Shown here one piece after another: positions 9,811-16,082 of a DNA stretch of 64,000 nucleotides (its first letter is position 1; each line of letters opens with the position of its first letter). The notes below the pieces were generated by a model, which had not been told where the DNA came from, ran no database searches, and saw only the letters and a program-made list of their open reading frames with translations. This stretch comes from Clostridium sp. SY8519 (lineage in GTDB: Bacteria; Bacillota; Clostridia; Lachnospirales; Lachnospiraceae). The DNA lies in NCBI RefSeq assembly GCF_000270305.1, contig NC_015737.1, forward strand, positions 492,501-556,500, in the 5' to 3' direction. The translations under genes and the position numbers were made by a program.

Positions 9811-10110
9811 TCAATCAAAAATCCTCGTAATATCCTGATATCGGTTAATCACACGATAGATCTCAACGTACTCACTGCCTACCTTGTATATAATAACATA
9901 ATCTTCCCATATCGCATATTTGTAATCTGTCCGAAAACCGATTCGTTTGGAAAGGTCTGATCCTATTCCCGGAAACATCTGGAGATTCTCAAATTTACCA
10001 TAAATTTCCTTTATGGTTTCTGCAGCATATCCCTCACTGTCTTCAGCTATGTAATCTCGAATATTCTTCAGATCCTTTGCAACAACCGGATTAATCCGCA
10101 ATTTTAACAT
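9811..10110 (-). CDS. Type II toxin, RelE/ParE family
   Basis: A 99-residue protein with the ParE/RelE fold pattern: an N-terminal helix pair (VVAKDLKNIRDYIAEDS), the central strand segment RTDYKYAIWEDYVIIYKV and the closing EIYRVINRYQDITRIF. Family members are ribosome-dependent mRNA nucleases (RelE) or gyrase inhibitors (ParE); the sequence does not decide between them. It begins one base after the stop of the Phd/YefM-like antitoxin and shares its promoter. The region has lower GC than the flanking housekeeping genes, consistent with mobility. Confidence 0.85.
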   Translation of the reverse strand: MLKLRINPVVAKDLKNIRDYIAEDSEGYAAETIKEIYGKFENLQMFPGIGSDLSKRIGFRTDYKYAIWEDYVIIYKVGSEYVEIYRVINRYQDITRIFD

Positions 10111-10111
10111 C

Positions 10112-10360
10112 TTATTTCACCATAAGTGCTTTCAGTTCATCCAAATCCAGCCATCCTTCGCCGTCTTTCACTGCTTCCTCGGCTTCCTGCAGCTTCATCA
10201 GAAGCTTTTTCTCCGCACGATCACGCTCATAATCTTCAATATCCAGGACTACAAAACGTCCTCTGCCATTCTTGGTCAGATATACCGGTTCTCCTTTATG
10301 ACAGTGTTTCAGGACTTCATTATAATTCCTCAGATCAGATACTGGTAAAATATTTGCCAT
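10112..10360 (-). CDS. Type II antitoxin, Phd/YefM family
   Basis: An 82-residue protein with the Phd/YefM N-terminal DNA-binding part (ILPVSDLRNYNEVLKHCHKGEPVYLTKNGR, here only the pattern matters: S-D-L-R-N-Y, then K-N-G-R-G and VVLDIEDYER) and an acidic C-terminal tail that would wrap the toxin. It neutralises the downstream toxin and represses its own promoter in this family. AAGGAG lies ten bases before ATG 10360. Confidence 0.85.
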   Translation of the reverse strand: MANILPVSDLRNYNEVLKHCHKGEPVYLTKNGRGRFVVLDIEDYERDRAEKKLLMKLQEAEEAVKDGEGWLDLDELKALMVK

Positions 10361-10406
10361 TTTCGTTCAGCTCCTTCCGTAATTTTTCATTGCTTCTGTT
10401 ACTTTT

Positions 10407-10438
10407 ATTATATGAAAAAATACGTAAAATTCAACGTA
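10407..10438 (-). promoter_or_regulatory. Promoter and likely operator of the toxin-antitoxin pair
   Basis: On the minus strand TTGAAT (10434-10429) and TATAAT (10412-10407) are 16 bases apart. An inverted repeat TACGT / ACGTA (10421-10425 and 10434-10438) overlaps the -35 and spacer, where an autorepressing Phd-like protein would bind. Confidence 0.6.
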
Positions 10439-10899
10439 ATTTTTACAGCATCTAAAGATGCTATTCTCTCTTTCAATGAATTCACCCTAAGCTATGCAAT
10501 ATCTGCTCATTTACCTTCTACCATTCTTTCCCTTCTTCTCACCTGTCCCATCCCTCGCCGAAAGGGCAGGAAAGATATCCTTTCTCCTACCAGTGTAAGG
10601 GTACCACACACAATAGGATGTCCAAAACAAGGGATACACGAAAAACGTTATGTCCCGAGCCTGGGGAAGCTAAAAACCACCGTATTCCACACTTATGGGT
10701 ATCGTTTTAAGTTTCCGAAATCCGGTATAATATAAATAACCCATCCATTGGTCAGCATCCGCGCCTCAGCGCGTAAGCACATCTCCCGTAATATTTTGGT
10801 GCAGACGATGTTTTAAAAACGAAATTCCGCAATACTTTGCGAGATGAATGAGCCCCGAAAAGAAGCGAAACGGACTAAGATCCGGAGGAGGAAAATGTC
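10439..10899. other. Gene-free stretch with a promoter and long leader for the LRR protein
   Basis: No credible gene lies here. A TATAAT element at 10726-10731 (weak -35) could start a transcript of about 160 bases before the surface-protein gene. The leader has several short complementary segments but matches no riboswitch class I can recognise. Confidence 0.4.
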
Positions 10900-11413
10900 A
10901 TGGAGAAGAATGGATTGAAACACACTGCCGCGCAGGGTCTGACCATCGTTCTAGCCCTGGTCCTCATGCTGGCACTGATGCCGGTAATGGGCGAAAAAGC
11001 TATGGCGGTCGACGGCATCGATGACACTGCCACGTCCTTTACGATGAATGACTATACCTACACGATTCTCGACACGGACAATCCCAGCGTCCGGCTGGAC
11101 GCATATTTGGGCAGTGCCAGCGAACTGACCGTCCCTCAGACAGTTACACACGATGGGATCACGTATAAGGTCCGCACCATTCAAACCCGCGCGTTTACGA
11201 CCGACAGTCTGAAATCCGTCCGGATTCCCCGCAACGTCAAGAACATCGGCAAATGGGCCTTCGGCTACTATTGGTACGATGGACTCGATGAAGAAGATCT
11301 CACGCTTGTTCCCATGATCGGAAAAAAGACCGGCTTCAGGATCTATGGAAAAAAAAGGAAGTGCCGCTCAAAAATACGCGAAAGCCAACGGCTTCAAATT
11401 TGTGAAGTATTGA
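10900..11413 (+). pseudogene. Secreted leucine-rich-repeat (BspA-like) protein, frameshifted near its end
   Basis: ATG 10900 follows a strong GGAGGAGG site. Residues 1-36 form a signal peptide (LTIVLALVLMLALMPVMG, cleavage after KAMA). The mature part has one leucine-rich BspA-type unit: ELTVPQTVTHDGITYKV, then RTIQTRAF and SLKSVRIPRNVKNIGKWAFG. The frame breaks in a run of eight A residues at 11349-11356. With seven A the protein would continue KGSAAQKYAKANGFKFVKY, the usual end of such proteins, and stop at 11411-11413 (170 residues). As given, it reads on out of frame to 11523, through the terminator. This may be a real mutation, phase variation or a sequencing error. Even intact the protein would be short for the family, with a single repeat. 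Confidence 0.7.
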
Positions 11414-11443
11414 GACAGCATCCCTATGATTGCTTCTGCAGCG

Positions 11444-11482
11444 ACAGTCACTCGGCGCGATGCGCCGGGTGGCTGTTGTTTT
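11444..11482. terminator. Terminator between the LRR gene and the nucleotidyltransferase gene
   Basis: A 15-bp stem with G-T pairs (ACAGTCACTCGGCGC / GCGCCGGGTGGCTGT) and a 3-base loop, then TGTTTT on the plus strand. It also overlaps the last codons of the convergent nucleotidyltransferase gene. Confidence 0.75.
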
Positions 11483-12077
11483 CTGATAACAATTCTTCCA
11501 CTGCTGCCACATCTTCTCTGTAATCCAGATCCATAAAACATCCCGGTTCTTCGATCCGTACATAACGAATCCAGTCCCGATGCCTGTCATAGAATCCTTT
11601 GAGCCCCATGGTTCCGTCATATTTCAGAATTTCAGTTACGGCATAGGCCGTAAATACCGGCGGATGACAGTTTTTCTTTCCGTTTCCCGGGATCAGAATC
11701 TCTATTCTATCCGGAAGTTCTTCTTCCAGCATCACCTGATAAACCCTCGGGTCTATTGCCGGCAGGTCTCCCGTGGACAACGCCACCTTACTGCATCCCA
11801 TCAGCTGCTGTAAACCAACTTTCACGGAATCAAACATTTCCCCGTTGGAATAGTTCGCATGAAACGCCGTCATTACTTTTCCGACCCACTGTTTCCGAAT
11901 ATAGGTTTCCAGTTCTGTATGATTATGGCCGGTCACGACCACCACCTTCTGTACTCCACCATCCAGCATATGCTGGACAGACCAGAAGATCATCGGCTTC
12001 CCTGCAATTTCCATCAAAGGTTTAAATATCCGCATCCGACTGGACATACCGGCTGCCAGGATCACTCCTCCCATCAT
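11448..12077 (-). CDS. MocA/MobA-like nucleotidyltransferase (DVU_1551-type NTP transferase)
   Basis: A 209-residue GT-A fold protein. It starts GGVILAAGMSSRMRIFKPL, the nucleotide-binding signature of molybdenum cofactor cytidylyl- and guanylyl-transferases (a conserved glycine after RM is absent), and has the metal-site segment LSTGDLPAIDP. Known relatives attach CMP or GMP to molybdopterin. Mop-type aldehyde oxidoreductases use the cytosine dinucleotide, so a MocA-like role is plausible, but a different nucleotide-transfer substrate is possible because the surrounding genes are unusual. ATG 12077 overlaps the stop of a 34-codon frame as ATGA and has no good ribosome site of its own, so it is probably translated by coupling. 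It is the last gene of the minus-strand accessory operon. Confidence 0.85.
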   Translation of the reverse strand: MMGGVILAAGMSSRMRIFKPLMEIAGKPMIFWSVQHMLDGGVQKVVVVTGHNHTELETYIRKQWVGKVMTAFHANYSNGEMFDSVKVGLQQLMGCSKVALSTGDLPAIDPRVYQVMLEEELPDRIEILIPGNGKKNCHPPVFTAYAVTEILKYDGTMGLKGFYDRHRDWIRYVRIEEPGCFMDLDYREDVAAVEELLSENNSHPAHRAE

Positions 12078-12178
12078 GCTTTGACACTCACGCCCGGCTG
12101 ATCATATAATCCGACTTCAATCACACCGCCGCAGACCACGCCCTTGTCACAGACAAAATTATTTCTCAGATTCTCCAT
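12074..12178 (-). CDS. 34-residue XdhC-like peptide
   Basis: A short frame between the radical SAM gene and the nucleotidyltransferase gene. It starts at ATG 12178 with AGGTG eight bases before and ends in ATGA shared with the next start. The sequence contains VCGGVIEVGLYDQPG, which resembles the V-C-G-G-x-V-x-V segment of XdhC, the protein that delivers sulfurated molybdenum cofactor to xanthine dehydrogenase-type enzymes. It is far shorter than XdhC, so it is either a remnant or a dedicated small protein. The tight coupling and intact frame favour a translated product; function is unknown. Confidence 0.5.
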   Translation of the reverse strand: MENLRNNFVCDKGVVCGGVIEVGLYDQPGVSVKA

Positions 12179-12181
12179 CGT

Positions 12182-13447
12182 TTACACCTGTGATCTCGTA
12201 TTGTGATAAACACAGAACGGGATCAGTTTTCCTTCCTTATACACATGAACGGAACAATGCATTACTCTTCCCAGGTCGATATTACTCAGATCCTGAAACA
12301 TCATTCCACTGATACAGAAACTTGCGTCACTCATCTCTTTCTTCTGGGCCATCAGGGACCCCGACGCATATTCTCCCCCTTTAACTCTTGACCAGCGATT
12401 CTTCACATGAAACTGATTTTTCACCAGATTAGATATGCCGTTTTCCGACCCACTGCTTCCGCAGCAGCATCCACCTTCCGCATCCTGAAGTGTCTCCAAA
12501 TGGTCTCCTTTTCGTTTGAATTCCACATGGAATCCACATAACGGTGCATCGCAGGCTGACGGCAGAATCTGTTCTCTCCGGATCAGTCCGTCGGTCTGTT
12601 TTTCCATTGCGTTCATCATCTCCGGTAAGGTGCAGTGTTCTCCTTCAAAATACCGTCCCATATAGGTTATCGGCTGAAAATGAATTCCCCTCACGGCAGG
12701 CGCATGATCCAGCGCAAACCGGATGATACTTCCGATCTGTCCGTCGTTAATTCCCGGAATGACTGTCGGTACCAAAACCACCCCCAGTTCTGCCCGATCA
12801 CAATTTTCAATAGCTTTCTTCTTAATCTCCAGAAAACGCCCGCCGCGGATCTTTTCGAATGCCTCTTCCGTCGTTCCATCAAACTGAAGAAAGACACAGG
12901 ATGCACCGGCCTCTTCCAGATCTTTTGCGAAAGAGGCATCTTCCGCCAAGCGCACACCGTTGGTATTGATCTGTATATAGAGAAATCCCTTCTTTTTCGC
13001 ATAGGATACAATGTCGAAAAAATCCGGATGGATGGTCGGTTCTCCGCCGCTGATATGGATAAAGCGAAGACCTTTATCATACATATCGTCCAGACATCGG
13101 TACACCTTATCCGTCGGCATATGTTCTCCTCTGCCGCTGTCAGCAAAACAGATCGGACATCTCAGATTACACTGTGTGGTGATATCCAGAATCGCACAGC
13201 AGGTCTGATTCTTATGATTCTCACAGACCCCGCATTCTTCCGGACACCACGGACTGTCTTCCGTCTCCGGTCGCCAGTTGTTGCACCATTCCGTGAATCC
13301 TTCCCCTTCCCATACTCTCGTCTGGAAAGCCCCGTGTTCCGGACAGATTTTCTTCAGATGCACCTTCCCATCTGTCTCCACATAAGCCCCTTCGATCCGT
13401 TTCTTACAAATCGGACAAAGGGATGCTGTTGCATATAATATTCTCAT
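12182..13447 (-). CDS. Radical SAM protein with N-terminal zinc-ribbon-like region (TrsS-type)
   Basis: A 421-residue protein. Residues 11-40 hold a CPIC...C-P-E-H-G zinc-finger-like unit and 55-84 a further group of cysteines. The radical SAM cluster motif is C93-N-L-R-C97-P-I-C100, followed by ISGGEPT (131-138 region) that binds SAM. A cysteine-rich GGCCCGSSG motif lies at 325-333, with more cysteines at 378, 398 and 412. I recall this family as the radical SAM (seleno)protein TrsS of the DVU_1551-1559 neighbourhood, where some members carry selenocysteine; all positions here are ordinary cysteine codons. It overlaps the ligase gene by four bases (ATGA). The reaction is unknown; C-S bond formation or cofactor modification is a guess from the cysteine pattern. 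Confidence 0.82.
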   Translation of the reverse strand: MRILYATASLCPICKKRIEGAYVETDGKVHLKKICPEHGAFQTRVWEGEGFTEWCNNWRPETEDSPWCPEECGVCENHKNQTCCAILDITTQCNLRCPICFADSGRGEHMPTDKVYRCLDDMYDKGLRFIHISGGEPTIHPDFFDIVSYAKKKGFLYIQINTNGVRLAEDASFAKDLEEAGASCVFLQFDGTTEEAFEKIRGGRFLEIKKKAIENCDRAELGVVLVPTVIPGINDGQIGSIIRFALDHAPAVRGIHFQPITYMGRYFEGEHCTLPEMMNAMEKQTDGLIRREQILPSACDAPLCGFHVEFKRKGDHLETLQDAEGGCCCGSSGSENGISNLVKNQFHVKNRWSRVKGGEYASGSLMAQKKEMSDASFCISGMMFQDLSNIDLGRVMHCSVHVYKEGKLIPFCVYHNTRSQV

Positions 13448-14721
13448 AGTCTCCTGATTCCCTTTTTCCCGCTGCCCGGCTTTCCGTCCCAGGGAAATTC
13501 TCGCAGCCTTATTTCAACCGTTACTCCTTCAAATTCCTGACGTGCCCGAAATCGTTTCAGAATCTGTTCCACATCAGGCTTGTCTTCGGGATAGTGAATT
13601 GCCGTCAGTTGAAGTTCCGCTTCCCCATAAGCCACTTCAAAATTCACGATACAGGAATCCGCAAATATCAATTCCTCTACCTGACTTAAAAATACCGCCT
13701 GATCACGGAAGACCATTCTGTTCTTTCTTCTCCCCAGAATATGTGCGATTCCCGGAAGTTCACTGCCGCAGCGGCAGCGTTCTCTCCTCATCTTACCGAT
13801 ATCACCGGTCCGATATCGGATCAATGGCATCCCTTCATGCGCAAATGTAGTGATTGCGATCTCCCCGTAACCGTTTTCATCCGGATCGATCACTTCATAC
13901 AGGATATCACAGGCTCTTAAGTGATATCCGTCCTTCCCCAGGCATTCCACCGCACCGAACATGCAGACTTCTGTCATTCCGTAATGACGGAAAGTATGAC
14001 AGCTCCAGCTTTCCTGCAGCTGTCTGCACATCGCTTCCGGCAGATCATCAGAGCTCAAAAGAACGCTCTTTAAGGAAAACTCCATATGATGCAATGTCAT
14101 ATAACGTTCCAGCATCCGAATCTGTCCCGGCATACCGACAATCACATCCGGCTGTTCCTTTATCACAGCATCTGCCGCATCTGCCAGATCAATCACCTGA
14201 CCATAGAGCAGCACTTTGGTTCCCAACGGTTCTAAACCTTTCGCCACATTATCTCCGATACTGCCGTCAAATCCACCGGACATCATAACCATTACCTTAT
14301 CCCCAGGCTCACACATTACTGCAAATCCGGCAGGAGCAAAAGCCATGGCTGATCTGAGGTCGTTTTCAGTAAAACGAATCCTCTTCTGTTTACCACTTGT
14401 ACCGGTAGTCGGTACGGTAACCACTCTGCGAATCTCTGTAGACTCCGCACACTGAAACATCCATTCAGAATCGATCAGATCTTGCTCTGAACAGGTCGGC
14501 AGCCTTCGAAAATCTCCCATCGTTCTGATCTCATCCGGCTCCACCTCTGCCAGGCTCTTCCGATAATATCTGCTATTTTCTTTTACATACTTCAGACACG
14601 TTCTGATCCGCTGCAGCTGATACATCTCCAGACGTTCTGCCGTCAGTTTGTCCAAGGGAATCCCCAGACGGCCGGCCACCCAGCTGTCAACAGGAGAACG
14701 GAAACAGCTCTCTTCTCTCAT
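13444..14721 (-). CDS. PaaK-like AMP-dependent ligase (DVU_1553-type)
   Basis: A 425-residue adenylate-forming enzyme of the phenylacetate-CoA ligase group. The P-loop TTGTSGKQKR is at 105-114, the HYGMTE adenine-site motif near residue 240, and RYRTGDIG about residue 305, followed by a small C-terminal domain. Such enzymes activate a carboxylate as an acyl-AMP and usually transfer it to CoA. In this locus the acid could be the product of the aldehyde oxidoreductase, or the enzyme could activate part of a cofactor; the sequence does not decide. It starts four bases after the C-GCAxxG-C-C gene stop and overlaps the radical SAM gene, so the three are cotranslated. The annotation as CoA ligase is by family resemblance only. 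Confidence 0.85.
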   Translation of the reverse strand: MREESCFRSPVDSWVAGRLGIPLDKLTAERLEMYQLQRIRTCLKYVKENSRYYRKSLAEVEPDEIRTMGDFRRLPTCSEQDLIDSEWMFQCAESTEIRRVVTVPTTGTSGKQKRIRFTENDLRSAMAFAPAGFAVMCEPGDKVMVMMSGGFDGSIGDNVAKGLEPLGTKVLLYGQVIDLADAADAVIKEQPDVIVGMPGQIRMLERYMTLHHMEFSLKSVLLSSDDLPEAMCRQLQESWSCHTFRHYGMTEVCMFGAVECLGKDGYHLRACDILYEVIDPDENGYGEIAITTFAHEGMPLIRYRTGDIGKMRRERCRCGSELPGIAHILGRRKNRMVFRDQAVFLSQVEELIFADSCIVNFEVAYGEAELQLTAIHYPEDKPDVEQILKRFRARQEFEGVTVEIRLREFPWDGKPGSGKKGIRRL

Positions 14722-14725
14722 TTTC

Positions 14726-15169
14726 CTAACCTAACATATCATCCAGAATTTCCAGTGCGGTGTTTACGCAGTTGGGACATTTTTTTGCAATCACACCGGA
14801 TGCAAAGGCCCTCTCACTTTCTCCCGGAACACCTAAGTTATAACCGATAATCTCCTGACAAATCAAAGAACCGTTAGCCTCCGTAAAACGTTGTTTAAAC
14901 TCACCAATCTTTGCGATCATATTCTCATTGCCTTCGGTATCTCCCGGCTCAAAATGGCCGTATTCCGCACCCAAAAGCATCAGTGCTCCGCAAACAGCGC
15001 CGCACATATTTCCCGAAAACGCACCGCCGCCGAAAGGTGCTGCCATCCGCATCATGATCTCTTCATCTAACCCCAGATCATCCGCCCATTCACGCACCAC
15101 TATCTGGGAACAGTGAATGCTCTGTGAAAATAATTCCAGAATTTCTTTCGGATCCAACTGTTTGCTCAT
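14726..15169 (-). CDS. C-GCAxxG-C-C family redox protein (DVU_1555-type)
   Basis: A 147-residue protein with conserved cysteines C20, C56, C60, C104, C131 and C134. The segment GGGAFSGNMCGAVCGALMLLG is the family's glycine/cysteine core, and C104 begins CQEIIG. The family is thought to bind an iron-sulfur cluster or act as a thiol redox protein; no reaction has been assigned to my knowledge. It starts the minus-strand sub-operon redox protein, ligase, radical SAM, XdhC-like peptide and nucleotidyltransferase. GAAAGGAAG lies before ATG 15169. The divergent methyltransferase starts 74 bases away, so both share the intergenic promoter region. Confidence 0.88.
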   Translation of the reverse strand: MSKQLDPKEILELFSQSIHCSQIVVREWADDLGLDEEIMMRMAAPFGGGAFSGNMCGAVCGALMLLGAEYGHFEPGDTEGNENMIAKIGEFKQRFTEANGSLICQEIIGYNLGVPGESERAFASGVIAKKCPNCVNTALEILDDMLG

Positions 15170-15242
15170 TCTGATGCTTCCTTTCTGTATTCAAACAGCA
15201 ATATAACCTGTTATAATAATTGTATTATGAACGGAGGAATGA
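15170..15242. promoter_or_regulatory. Divergent promoter region of the accessory locus
   Basis: Between the C-GCAxxG-C-C gene (minus) and the methyltransferase gene (plus) lies an AT-rich 73-base gap. TATAAT at 15212-15217 would serve the plus strand, with ACGGAGG at 15231-15237 as ribosome site. Confidence 0.5.
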
Positions 15243-15884
15243 ATGATGAAACCTGTCTTACATCCCGGTGGCCTTGAGCTGACCAAAGAAAACTGTAAAA
15301 ACCTTCCTCTGGATAACTCCTCCAAAGTTCTAGATATCGGCTGCGGTCTCGGAACCACATTGGAATATCTCGTTTCTGCCTTTCACTGTCAGGCTTATGG
15401 TATCGATCTTTCTGAAGCATGTATTTCTTCCGACTCTGTGGAGTATCCGGATATCCGCTTCTCCGTCGGCAATGCCTGTGATCTTCCTTATGAAGACGAA
15501 ATGTTTGACGCTGTTTTCATGGAATGTGTTCTGACTCTGACTGACGATCCCGCAAAAGCTTTATCCGAAGATTTTCGTGTCTTAAAACCGGGCGGAACTC
15601 TGGTCCTTTCTTCTCTGACTCATACCGGAGATAAAGAACTTCTTCTTCCCGGGACTTTCCAGGTGGAAGTCTGTGAAGATCTGCTTCATACAGCCGGTTT
15701 TTCTGCTGTTACAGTGAGCAATCACAGTTCCCATCTGATCCAGTTCGTTGCAGACATGATCTTTCGCTATGGAAGCATAGATGCATATCTCAGAAAATCT
15801 ACATGTACGCTTGGCGGAACCGTTCTTAACTGTAACCTTTCTCCGAAAAACACACGCTATCATTCTTTCCTTGCTGTCAAATAA
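15243..15884 (+). CDS. SAM-dependent methyltransferase (DVU_1556-type)
   Basis: A 213-residue class I methyltransferase: motif I VLDIGCGLGTTLEYL near residue 30, an acidic end of strand 2 in AYGIDLSEACI, motif II-like GNACDLPYEDEMFDAVF and the post-motif RVLKPGGTLVLSS. Two adjacent ATGs (15243, 15246) are possible; the second is at ideal distance from ACGGAGG. It is the only gene of the molybdoenzyme locus on the plus strand and ends one base before the convergent small redox gene. In the Desulfovibrio arrangement I remember, the corresponding gene lies in line with the others, so an inversion is likely here. The methyl acceptor is unknown. Confidence 0.87.
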   Translation: MMKPVLHPGGLELTKENCKNLPLDNSSKVLDIGCGLGTTLEYLVSAFHCQAYGIDLSEACISSDSVEYPDIRFSVGNACDLPYEDEMFDAVFMECVLTLTDDPAKALSEDFRVLKPGGTLVLSSLTHTGDKELLLPGTFQVEVCEDLLHTAGFSAVTVSNHSSHLIQFVADMIFRYGSIDAYLRKSTCTLGGTVLNCNLSPKNTRYHSFLAVK

Positions 15885-15885
15885 T

Positions 15886-16080
15886 CTATTTCTCTTCCAA
15901 CTGTGTCTCTACTTCAATCATTTTACCGTTGGCAAGTTCTTTTTCAATCAACACCCGCCCACATTTCGGGCAGCGCTTCAATGTCTCACTGAAATTCAGA
16001 GACAGGTAGTCAAAGACTACTTTCTGATCCGTCAGGGTCTCTCCGCAGCTGCGACACTTCCAGATATGTGATTTACTCAT
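15886..16080 (-). CDS. Small CxxC...CxxC redox or zinc protein (DVU_1557-type)
   Basis: A protein of 64 residues from ATG 16080 (a GTG at 16086 overlapping the upstream stop would add two). Two CxxC pairs, CRSC and CPKC, about 25 residues apart, resemble a rubredoxin- or zinc-ribbon-like knuckle. The C-terminal tail is highly charged. GAGAGG ten bases upstream favours the ATG. It follows the flavin/iron-sulfur protein gene directly and is presumably its partner, a small electron carrier or a structural zinc protein. Confidence 0.8.
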   Translation of the reverse strand: MSKSHIWKCRSCGETLTDQKVVFDYLSLNFSETLKRCPKCGRVLIEKELANGKMIEVETQLEEK

Positions 16081-16082
16081 TA

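Noticed and set aside
12182..13447. Selenocysteine in the radical SAM protein
   Set aside because: No in-frame TGA lies inside the conserved region; the CCC motif is read from ordinary cysteine codons.
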